64,000 nt of DNA from Streptomyces sp. CB00316 (GTDB taxonomy: Bacteria > Actinomycetota > Actinomycetes > Streptomycetales > Streptomycetaceae): NCBI RefSeq assembly GCF_001905595.1, contig NZ_LIXI01000013.1:109197-173196 (forward strand), read 5' to 3'. The notes under the pieces are model-generated. The model was not told the DNA's origin. It made no database searches and saw only the letters and a program-made list of their open reading frames with translations. How positions within the stretch are numbered: the stretch's first letter is position 1; each line of letters opens with the position of its first letter. Below are positions 46,470-54,013 of this stretch, piece by piece. A program made the position numbers and the translations under genes.

Positions 46470-46832
46470 ATGTCGGCAGACCAGAAAGTCTCAGCTGCAG
46501 CCCTACTCAGGCTTGAGGGCGACCTCACCGAGAGGTTCGAGTCGGTGAAGGGTCAGCTCAAGCAGCTGAACGCGACGATCGACAGCCTGGAAGGTGCCTG
46601 GAAGGGCATCGGCGCCGGAGCGTTCAATCAGAAGCAGGTCCAGATCAACAACAACATGGTCGGCATCGGCAACGAGCTGCTGCGCTTCCAGGAGGCCATC
46701 AAGGCCGCCCGTACCATTTCGGGCAACAATGAGGAAGAGATCAAGGCCGCCCTCATGGGAGTGGACGTCGTCGACGGCTACTCGGGCGACGCCGCGGCCA
46801 CGGCCCGGACCTCGAACCTGAACAACTTCTGA
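46470..46832 (+). CDS. WXG100-family protein (EsxB/EsxA-like)
   Basis: A 120-residue helical hairpin protein with the WXG motif at Trp44-Gly46 (EGAWKGIGAG). It is longer than the usual 100 residues, with an extra acidic C-terminal tail. No strict YxxxD/E signal is present. The ATG at 46470 follows AAGGAAAGGA; an upstream in-frame ATG at 46431 would add a basic leader. It is followed 34 bases later by a second WXG100 gene. The two probably form the secreted heterodimer of this ESX system. Confidence 0.88.
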   Translation: MSADQKVSAAALLRLEGDLTERFESVKGQLKQLNATIDSLEGAWKGIGAGAFNQKQVQINNNMVGIGNELLRFQEAIKAARTISGNNEEEIKAALMGVDVVDGYSGDAAATARTSNLNNF

Positions 46833-46866
46833 CCCGTATTCCGTAACTCGACTGAAGGAGGACCAC

Positions 46867-47166
46867 ATGGCCACCAACGACGGTACGACGGTCGTCACTT
46901 ATGCCAGCCTCGATCTCGCGGCCGCGTCGATCGATCGTCAGGCCAAGCAGCTCGACCAGGACCTCCGGGCGATCAAGACCATGATCGCCTCGGTCTCGGA
47001 GCTGTGGGAGGGCGAAGCCAAGACGGCCTACCGCACCGCGCAGGGCCGCTGGGACACGCAGGCGACGGGCATCAAGGAGAACCTCGCGCAGATCTCCCGC
47101 GCCGTGCGCGACGCGGAGACGGCCTACCGCAGCGGCGACAAGCGGGCGGCAGCGAACTTCCAGTAG
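46867..47166 (+). CDS. WXG100-family protein with C-terminal YxxxD signal
   Basis: A 99-residue helical protein with WXG at Trp47-Gly49 (SELWEGEAK) and the C-terminal signal Tyr87-x-x-x-Asp91 (AYRSGDKR). It is therefore the likely partner that carries the secretion signal recognised by EccC. The ATG at 46867 follows AAGGAGG at ideal spacing. In S. coelicolor the EsxA/EsxB pair lies near bldB and affects sporulation, as I recall; I do not assign which of the two is which here. Confidence 0.92.
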   Translation: MATNDGTTVVTYASLDLAAASIDRQAKQLDQDLRAIKTMIASVSELWEGEAKTAYRTAQGRWDTQATGIKENLAQISRAVRDAETAYRSGDKRAAANFQ

Positions 47167-47260
47167 CCGATCCGGCTGGAAGCAGGCTGCACAGCAGCAC
47201 AGCAGGGTGGACACGCGCGGGAGGTGTCCACCCTGATGCATGTCCGCTGCACGTCAGCAC

Positions 47261-47320
47261 GGGCGATGACGGGCGATGACGGGCGATGACGAGCGATGAC
47301 GAGCGATGAAGACCGATGAA
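47261..47320 (+). repeat. Six tandem decamers after the WXG100 genes
   Basis: Six contiguous 10-base units: GGGCGATGAC three times, then GAGCGATGAC, GAGCGATGAA and GACCGATGAA. They sit in the 3' intergenic region directly before a terminator hairpin and do not code. Confidence 0.95.
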
Positions 47321-47352
47321 GGAGGGGGCGCTGGACATCCAGCGCCCCCTCC
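47321..47352. terminator. Bidirectional hairpin between the WXG100 genes and eccC
   Basis: GGAGGGGGCGCTGGA (47321-47335) pairs perfectly with TCCAGCGCCCCCTCC (47338-47352). It separates converging genes and can stop both strands. Confidence 0.88.
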
Positions 47353-47375
47353 CGCGTACGCGGCGTAGTCCCCGC

Positions 47376-50300
47376 CTACCGCCCCCCGTCCACCAATCCC
47401 GTCTGCACCAGCGGGTTCCCCCGCCGCCGGGTGACGAACAGGCCGCGCCCCGCCGGCATGGGCCGCGGGCGTACGCCGCCGAGGATGTCGCCCTCCATCG
47501 GGTCGCCCGACAGCAGCACGCCCTGCGCGCCCAGCTCGGTCATGCGCTGGAGGAACGAGTCGTAGAGGGCCCGGCTCGCCCCCGCCGTGTTGCGGGCGAT
47601 GATGAAGCGGACGCCCACGTCACGGGCGAACGGCAGCAACTCCGTCAAGGACGACAGCGGGTTGCCGCTCGATGTGGCGACCAGGTCGAAGTCGTCGATG
47701 ATCACGTAGACCGTCGGGCCGCGCCACCAGCTGCGGTCCCGCAGTTCCTGGGCCGTGACGTCGGCGGACGGTGTGCGGCGCTTCATGAGGTCGTGCAGCG
47801 CGACCATGTGGTGGTCCATGTTGTTGGACATGGGGATGTACTCCGCCAGGTGTGACGCCGGGGTCACGTCCAGCAGGGAGCGTCGGTTGTCGATGACGAA
47901 GAGCTTGCAGGTGTCGCCGTCGTACCGCTCGGTGAGCTGCTTGATGACCAGCCGCAGCAGGTTGGACTTGCCGGACTCGCTCTCGCCGAAGATCAGGAAG
48001 AACGGGTCGTGGTCGAGGTCGACGAAGACCGGCGCGAGGTTGTTCTCGTCGATGCCGAAGGCGATACCGCGCTCGGGTGCGGCGTGGCCCGCCGGCAGTT
48101 CGCTCGCCGGCAGGGAGCGCGGCAGCAGGCGTACCTGTGGTGCGGGCGGAGCCGTCCAGTGGCGGGAGACCTCCGCGTTCATCGCGGCCGTCGCCTCGGA
48201 GAGGTCGCTGTCGGAGTTGATGCCGTCGATCCGCGGCACCGCCGCCATGAAGTGCAGCTTCTCCGGCGTCAACCCGCGGCCCGGCACCCCTGCGGGCACG
48301 TTGACCGCGACCTTGCGGTCCAGCTCGGAGTCCATGACGTCGCCGAGCCGCAGCTCCAGACGGTTCATGAGGTGGTCCTTCAGGCTGGCTCTGACCTCCA
48401 TGGACCGTGACGCGGTGACGATCAGGTGGATGCCGTAACCGAGGCCCCGCGCCGCGATGTCCACGGCGACGTTCTCCAGCGCCTCGTAATCCGTACGGAA
48501 GTTGCCCCAGCCGTCGATGATCAGGAAGACGTCACCCCACGGCTGGTCCGTCACCGAGATCTCGCCGCGCGCCCGCATCCGGCGGAAGGTGGCGATGGAG
48601 TCGATGCCGGCGCTGCGGAAGTACTCCTCGCGCCGCGTGAGGATGCCGTACACCTCGGCGACCGTACGGCGGACCCGCTCGGGGTCCAGCCGCGAGGCGA
48701 CCCCGCCGACGTGCGGGAGGCCCGCGATGGACGACATGCCGCCACCGCCGAAGTCGAGCCCGTAGAACTGGACTTCCTGCGGTGTGTGCGTGAGCGCGAA
48801 GCCCGCGATGAGCGTACGGAGCAGGGTCGATTTGCCGGACTGCGGGCCACCGGTGATCTGCATGTGGCCCGCCGCGCCGGAGAAGTCCCGGTACAGCGTG
48901 TCGCGCCGCTGCTCGAACGGCTTGTCGATCACGCCCAGCGGTACGACGAGACGCCCCGCCCCCTCGAACCCGGGCTGCGTCAGCCCGCGCCCCGGTACGG
49001 CCGAGAGCCCCGGCAGGATCTCGTCCAGCGACGGCGGGTTGTCCAGCGGCGGCAGCCACACCTGGTGGGCGGAGGCACCCCGCCCCTCCAGTCGCCGCAC
49101 GATCACGTCCAGCACCGTGTCCGCCAGCGCGTCGTCGTCCCCCGCCCGCTGGTCCGGCACCCCGGCCCCGGCCTGTGGGGTCGGCTGCACGTACCGCACG
49201 GGCACCGGCGCCGCCGTGAACGGAACCGGCCTGCGGTCCACCGGCAGCGGGCCCCCCGACGCGACCGGCCGGCCCTCCGCCCGGTACACCCCGGAGACGT
49301 ACGCGGCCTTGAACCGCACCATCTCCTCCGTGCCGAACTTGAGCAGCCCCGAACCGGGCACGTTGGGCAGGTGATACGCGTCGGGCACCCCGATGGCCGC
49401 CCGGGACTCGGCCGCCGAGAAGGTCCGCAGACCGATGCGGTACGAGAGGTACGTCTCCAGACCGCGCAGCCGCCCCTCCTCCAGGCGCTGCGAGGCCAGC
49501 AGCAGATGCACGCCCAGCGATCGGCCGATGCGTCCGATCTGCACGAACATGTCGATGAAGTCGGGCTTCGCGGTCAGCAGCTCGCTGAACTCGTCGATCA
49601 CCAGGACGAGTGAAGGGATGGGCTGCAGCGGGGCACCCGCCGCGCGCGCCTTCTCGTAGTCGTGGATGTTGGCGTAGTTGCCCGCGTCGCGCAGCATCTC
49701 CTGGCGGCGGTTGAGCTCACCGCTGATGGAGTCGCCCATGCGGTCGACCAGCGTCAGATCGTCCGCCAGGTTGGTGATCACCGCGGCCACGTGCGGCATC
49801 TGCGCCATACCGGCGAAGGTCGCGCCGCCCTTGAAGTCCGCGAGGACGAAGTTGAGGGTCTCCGAGGTGTGCGTGACGGCGAGGCCGAGCACCAGCGTGC
49901 GCAGCAGCTCCGACTTTCCGGAACCCGTGGCGCCCACGCACAGCCCGTGCGGGCCCATGCCCTCCTGCGCCGCCTCCTTGAGGTCCAGCATCACCGGCGC
50001 GCCGCCCTCACCGACACCGATCGGTACGCGCAGCCGCTCGGCCTGGGAGCGGGGACGCCAGGTCCGGCTCACCTCGATGGAGGCCGCGTCCCCCAGGTTC
50101 AGCAGATCGGTGAACTCCAGGTTGGCCAGCAGCGGCTCGTCGTCGTCCCCGCCCGTCGCCATGTGCAGCGGGGCCAGCTGACGGGCGAGCGCCTCCGCCG
50201 CCTCGTAACTCAGCAGGTCGGGCACCCCCTCGTAGACGAGCCCCTGCCCCGACTCCAGCTGCAGCGACTGCGGCTGCACCGCGACGGAGAGGCCGCCGCG

Positions 50301-51350
50301 CGCCCCCTGCACCTCGCCCGGCACGACCTCGATGACCGTCACGCCCTGCAGCCCCTCGGCCGAGGCGAGCACCGACATCGGGGGCACCGAATCACCATCC
50401 AGGACGATGACGACGTGCGGCTGCTCCAGGAGCGGCTGGCCGCCGGGCTGGAAGCGGGGGCGGCCGTCAAGACGCGCCGCCAACTGCTGTTCGAGCTCCA
50501 GGACGCCGGTGGTGATCAGGCGCCGGCTGCCCGCACCGTCGGTCGAGCTTCTGTCCTGTACATGGGGGAGCCACTTCGCCCACTCCCACTGCGGGGCCGC
50601 CTCTGCGCCCGTGGCGATCCCGATCACCAGGTCCTCGGGGGAGTGCAGCGAGGCCAGAGCACCGACCATCGCCCGCGCCGAGGAGCGCGCGGACTCCGCG
50701 TGGCCGCCGATCGTCAGGTGGTAGAACGCCCGCAGTGACACGGCCATGGGCAGGCCGTCCAGCGTGGAGTGCGTCGTCAGGAACTGCTGCATCGCCCCGG
50801 CCGTCAGCGGTTCCAGCTCCTCGACCGGCGCCGTCTCGGGCGCGACGAGCGGCGTGGCCAGCTCCTGGCTGCCCAGACCGATCCGCACCTGCGCGAAGTC
50901 GGCGTCGGCGACCCGCCGCTCCCACACCCGGCTGCCCTCGGCGACGAGCGCCCACAGCTGCTCAGGGGAGGGGTGCAGGTAGAACTGCGCGTCACGCTGC
51001 TTGCGCGCCGTCTTCACCACCGTGCGCCGGGTCTGCGTCAGGTACTTCAGATAGTCCCGCCGCATGTCCGCGAGCTGACCCTGGGTGCCCCGCCGGAAAC
51101 GCACCATCATGGCGATGGCCATGGCCACCGTGGAGGCGATCATGATCACGCCCATGATCCGCATGATCGGGTTCGGGGTCATGAAGAAGAAGACGACCGA
51201 GCCACCCATGCCCAGCATCGGCAGGAGCTGCATGAGCATGCCCTCCTGCTGGCCCCGGGGCAGCTCCGGCGGAGGTTGCAACTGCACCTGCTCGACCGGC
51301 ACTTCGGAGGGCAGGGCCCGCGGTGGGCGCTTGACGACGATCTGGCTCAC
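47376..51350 (-). CDS. eccC: Type VII secretion ATPase EccC (fused EccCa-EccCb)
   Basis: The 1324-residue motor of the ESX machine. Two N-terminal membrane helices (about residues 38-85) precede three FtsK/SpoIIIE ATPase domains. Their Walker A motifs are GATGSGKSE (about residue 478), GGPQSGKST (about 838) and GESESGKSN (about 1127). Domain 1 has the intact Walker B (LVLVIDEFSELL). Domain 2 reads VFLIIDGWGNF and domain 3 VYVIIDDFDL, so the later domains probably regulate or bind substrates, as in EccC structures. The GTG at 51350 follows GGTGAGCT. It is divergent from eccD across a 355-base region. Confidence 0.97.
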   Translation of the reverse strand: MSQIVVKRPPRALPSEVPVEQVQLQPPPELPRGQQEGMLMQLLPMLGMGGSVVFFFMTPNPIMRIMGVIMIASTVAMAIAMMVRFRRGTQGQLADMRRDYLKYLTQTRRTVVKTARKQRDAQFYLHPSPEQLWALVAEGSRVWERRVADADFAQVRIGLGSQELATPLVAPETAPVEELEPLTAGAMQQFLTTHSTLDGLPMAVSLRAFYHLTIGGHAESARSSARAMVGALASLHSPEDLVIGIATGAEAAPQWEWAKWLPHVQDRSSTDGAGSRRLITTGVLELEQQLAARLDGRPRFQPGGQPLLEQPHVVIVLDGDSVPPMSVLASAEGLQGVTVIEVVPGEVQGARGGLSVAVQPQSLQLESGQGLVYEGVPDLLSYEAAEALARQLAPLHMATGGDDDEPLLANLEFTDLLNLGDAASIEVSRTWRPRSQAERLRVPIGVGEGGAPVMLDLKEAAQEGMGPHGLCVGATGSGKSELLRTLVLGLAVTHTSETLNFVLADFKGGATFAGMAQMPHVAAVITNLADDLTLVDRMGDSISGELNRRQEMLRDAGNYANIHDYEKARAAGAPLQPIPSLVLVIDEFSELLTAKPDFIDMFVQIGRIGRSLGVHLLLASQRLEEGRLRGLETYLSYRIGLRTFSAAESRAAIGVPDAYHLPNVPGSGLLKFGTEEMVRFKAAYVSGVYRAEGRPVASGGPLPVDRRPVPFTAAPVPVRYVQPTPQAGAGVPDQRAGDDDALADTVLDVIVRRLEGRGASAHQVWLPPLDNPPSLDEILPGLSAVPGRGLTQPGFEGAGRLVVPLGVIDKPFEQRRDTLYRDFSGAAGHMQITGGPQSGKSTLLRTLIAGFALTHTPQEVQFYGLDFGGGGMSSIAGLPHVGGVASRLDPERVRRTVAEVYGILTRREEYFRSAGIDSIATFRRMRARGEISVTDQPWGDVFLIIDGWGNFRTDYEALENVAVDIAARGLGYGIHLIVTASRSMEVRASLKDHLMNRLELRLGDVMDSELDRKVAVNVPAGVPGRGLTPEKLHFMAAVPRIDGINSDSDLSEATAAMNAEVSRHWTAPPAPQVRLLPRSLPASELPAGHAAPERGIAFGIDENNLAPVFVDLDHDPFFLIFGESESGKSNLLRLVIKQLTERYDGDTCKLFVIDNRRSLLDVTPASHLAEYIPMSNNMDHHMVALHDLMKRRTPSADVTAQELRDRSWWRGPTVYVIIDDFDLVATSSGNPLSSLTELLPFARDVGVRFIIARNTAGASRALYDSFLQRMTELGAQGVLLSGDPMEGDILGGVRPRPMPAGRGLFVTRRRGNPLVQTGLVDGGR

Positions 51351-51705
51351 AGCTCACCAATTCCCTTGCCGGACGGAAGTGTTCCTATCGGCGCCCCCGT
51401 GGCGACGGGCTCCATCCGCGGGATGGATCCTACTGGCGGAGCGGGGGCCGCTTGGCGGTAGGGTGTCGCGATGCGTATACGCATCCGCTAACTACCGCAA
51501 GAACACGGTCATTCGGGACGCGGGGCGGGATCCACCGCCCTCAGGGGTGTTTCCGGCAGAAGTTCCAGAACGGCACACAGCGGTTCCGGAACGGCCGCGG
51601 ACGCCTCAGGGCGGCGCCGAAAGCCGAAGAACATCAGGCGGACATCCAAGAGCGGCGCCGAAGTCCCGAACAGCCGAAGTCCAGAACAAACAGGGGGAGC
51701 AGCAG
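51351..51705. promoter_or_regulatory. Divergent eccC/eccD control region with nested palindromes
   Basis: No coding frame of interest. A perfect 16-base palindrome GATGCGTATACGCATC (51470-51485) lies between outer inverted arms GCGGTAG (51455-51461) and CTACCGC (51492-51498). Both divergent promoters must lie here. The remainder up to 51692 is leader of eccD. Confidence 0.6.
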
Positions 51706-53214
51706 GTGACAATGACGGCCCAAGCGGCAGCCACCACGACCGGCCGGCCGAGTCACGGGGTTCCGTCCGGCAACGGCACGGGCTTCTGCCGGGTCACGGT
51801 CGTCGCACCCGACAGCCGGGTCGACGTGGCGTTGCCCGAGGACGTGCCCGTCGCGGACCTCTACCCCGAGATCCTCCGGCTCTCCGGGCAGAGCCCCGCC
51901 CCTGGTGCCCCGGTCGGCTACCACCTCGTACGCCGCGACGGCACCGTCCTGGACAGCGCCCGCACGCTCGCCGGCCACCGCATCCTCGACGGCGAGCTGC
52001 TCTCCCTGCGGCCCTTCGCCGAGTCGCTGCCGCCCGCCGTCTTCGACGACGTCTCCGACGCCGTCGCCACCGCCGTGGCCAAGGACCGCACGCTCTGGGG
52101 CGACTCGCTCATGCGCGGCGCCGGCCTCTTCGGCGGGTCCGTCCTGCTGACCCTGCTCGGCTTCGTGCTCTGGACCGCCGACCCCCGGCACGACATGCAC
52201 GGGCTGCCGGGCATCCTGGCCGCGGTCACCGCCGTACTCCTGCTCGCCCTCGCCTGCGTCCGCGCACGGGTCTACGACGACCGGGGCTCGTCCATCGCGC
52301 TCGGCACCGGCGCGATGGTGAACGCCGCGGTCGCCGGTTCCGGACTGCTCTCGCTCAGCACGGGCCAGGGCGTGGGGCGGCTGCAGTTCTTGCTCGCCTG
52401 CGCCGCCGTGCTGGTCGTCGCGGTCATCCTCATGATCACCGCACCCGGCGGCGACGGACCGTTCGTCGCGTTCGTCTTCGCGAGCGCCACCGGCCTCGTC
52501 GTCACCTTCATCGCGATCACGGCGGAGCTGGCCCCCACCGAGGCCGCCGCCGCCTGTGCCCCCTTCGCCGTGGGCGCCCTGGCCTTCCTGCCCGGCCTCT
52601 CCACCCGCTTCGCCCGCCTCCCCATCGGCTTCGAACCGCCCCGCTCCGCCGTCGGCGACTACGGCACCGCCGAGCCGGCGCCCCAGGGCCCGGTCGACGC
52701 CGTACGCCTCGCCGCCCAGGCGCGCCGCGGCCACGAGCTGCTCCTCGGCCTGGTCGGCGGCTGCGCACTGGTGGCCGTGGCCGCCGCCGCGGTGCTCGGC
52801 TTCTCGGACAACGTCTGGGGCCAGCTGCTCGCCCTGGCCACCGGGGTCGCCATGCTGATGCGCGCCCACCTGTTCCGCTACACCGCCCAGGTCGGCTGCA
52901 CCCTCGCCGCCGGCCTCGGCTCCCTCGTCCTCCTGGGCCTCGGCCTCTCCCTCAACCCGCCGCTCACCCTGGTGCGCGACGCCCTGCGGGGGGACGGCGC
53001 CGCCCTGGACGTCCGTACGGTGTGGCTCGCAGCCGCCGTCGCGGGCGTCGCGGCCCTGATCACCGCCATCGGCCTGATCGTGCCGCGCAAGGGGGTGACC
53101 CCGTTCTGGGGGCGCTTCCTGGAGATCGCCGAGACGGTCGTCCTGCTCACCCTGCTGCCGCTCTGCCTGGCGGTCTTCGACGTCTACCGCTCGATCCGGG
53201 CCCTCACCAGCTGA
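51706..53214 (+). CDS. eccD: Type VII secretion integral membrane protein EccD
   Basis: The 502-residue membrane subunit. The first 100 residues form a ubiquitin-like domain (FCRVTVVAPDSRVDVALPED, then LHLVRRDG-type strand and LDGELLSLRP). About eleven hydrophobic segments follow and end with the fully hydrophobic C-terminus. It makes the main membrane channel of the ESX complex. The GTG at 51706 is chosen because GGGGGAG lies six bases before it; ATG two codons later is the alternative. It is the last gene of the secretion locus and its transcript may continue toward rpsO. Confidence 0.93.
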   Translation: MTMTAQAAATTTGRPSHGVPSGNGTGFCRVTVVAPDSRVDVALPEDVPVADLYPEILRLSGQSPAPGAPVGYHLVRRDGTVLDSARTLAGHRILDGELLSLRPFAESLPPAVFDDVSDAVATAVAKDRTLWGDSLMRGAGLFGGSVLLTLLGFVLWTADPRHDMHGLPGILAAVTAVLLLALACVRARVYDDRGSSIALGTGAMVNAAVAGSGLLSLSTGQGVGRLQFLLACAAVLVVAVILMITAPGGDGPFVAFVFASATGLVVTFIAITAELAPTEAAAACAPFAVGALAFLPGLSTRFARLPIGFEPPRSAVGDYGTAEPAPQGPVDAVRLAAQARRGHELLLGLVGGCALVAVAAAAVLGFSDNVWGQLLALATGVAMLMRAHLFRYTAQVGCTLAAGLGSLVLLGLGLSLNPPLTLVRDALRGDGAALDVRTVWLAAAVAGVAALITAIGLIVPRKGVTPFWGRFLEIAETVVLLTLLPLCLAVFDVYRSIRALTS

Positions 53215-53409
53215 TCACCGGACCTCCGGCGGCCACCGTCCGGGCGTGACCCCGATGGCTGGTACTCTGACCAGTGGCCGTTTGTGTACGCCTCTCCGGA
53301 TCATTCTGGGGACTGCGCTCATCGGACCTTCGCCTCCGAGTCACGGAAGCTCCCCTGAGATCAAGACCAGGGGCACTCGTGGGCGCTTCGAACACCAAGA
53401 GGAGTACGC

Positions 53410-53700
53410 GTGCCGCTCGACGCCGCTACGAAGAAGCAGATCATGTCCGAGTTCGCCCAGAAGGAGGGTGACACCGGATCTCCCGAGGTCCAGGTCGCCA
53501 TGCTCTCCCGCCGGATCTCGGACCTGACGGAGCACCTCAAGACGCACAAGCACGACCACCACTCCCGTCGTGGTCTGCTGATCCTGGTCGGCCAGCGTCG
53601 CCGCCTCCTGCAGTACCTGGCCAAGAAGGACATCCAGCGCTTCCGTGCGCTGGTCGACCGCCTCGGCATCCGCCGCGGTGCGGCCGGCGGCGCCAAGTAA
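53410..53700 (+). CDS. rpsO: 30S ribosomal protein S15
   Basis: The 96-residue S15 binds 16S rRNA in the 30S platform. The protein matches throughout: TGSPEVQVAMLSRRISDLTEHLKTH and HHSRRGLLILVGQRRRLLQYLAKKD (both in part), with normal length. The GTG at 53410 follows GAGGAG. It precedes pnp, as in many bacteria. Known rpsO autoregulation through its mRNA leader is not readable here, but the 195-base region before it is long enough for such a structure. Confidence 0.98.
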   Translation: MPLDAATKKQIMSEFAQKEGDTGSPEVQVAMLSRRISDLTEHLKTHKHDHHSRRGLLILVGQRRRLLQYLAKKDIQRFRALVDRLGIRRGAAGGAK

Positions 53701-53713
53701 GTACGCCGTGGAG

Positions 53714-53749
53714 AGGGAGCGGTTCCCGCGTCTGAGGGGACCGCTCCCT
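53714..53749 (+). terminator. Hairpin after rpsO
   Basis: AGGGAGCGGTTCCC (53714-53727) pairs with GGGGACCGCTCCCT (53736-53749) around an 8-base loop, with one G-U pair, followed by TTTG. Partial read-through to pnp is likely. Confidence 0.8.
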
Positions 53750-53871
53750 TTGCCGTACGTGCGCGACCGGTGTCAAGCTCAGTAACCTGGACACCGGAAC
53801 ACCAGTAACACCGCACCACCTGTCACACCGCACCACCGCAACACACGAGGGAGAGGCGCAGCGACGCCGCC

Positions 53872-53929
53872 GCCGGTCCTCGGTAGTGGCCCCCGGGAGC
53901 ATGCCCGGGAGCTTCGATCGAAGACCGGC
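53872..53929 (+). promoter_or_regulatory. rpsO-pnp intergenic stem-loop (RNase III-type)
   Basis: GCCGGTC (53872-53878) pairs with GACCGGC (53923-53929), enclosing an inner hairpin of CCCGGG (53892-53897) with CCCGGG (53904-53909). A structured rpsO-pnp intergenic RNA cut by RNase III is known in Streptomyces. The pnp start is at 54014. Confidence 0.65.
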
Positions 53930-54013
53930 CCGCACACACGGTGCGCTTCTCCCGCACCGTCCTCCGCCATACGGGCGGCAGGACGAAAGACGACGAGTAT
54001 GGAGAAATCACTA

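Noticed and set aside
47261..47320. Possible CRISPR array
   Set aside because: The units are contiguous decamers without spacers, so this is a simple tandem repeat.
53999..54013. ATG at 53999 as the pnp start
   Set aside because: It has no ribosome site and precedes the GTG that begins the known Streptomyces PNPase sequence, with GGAG in between.
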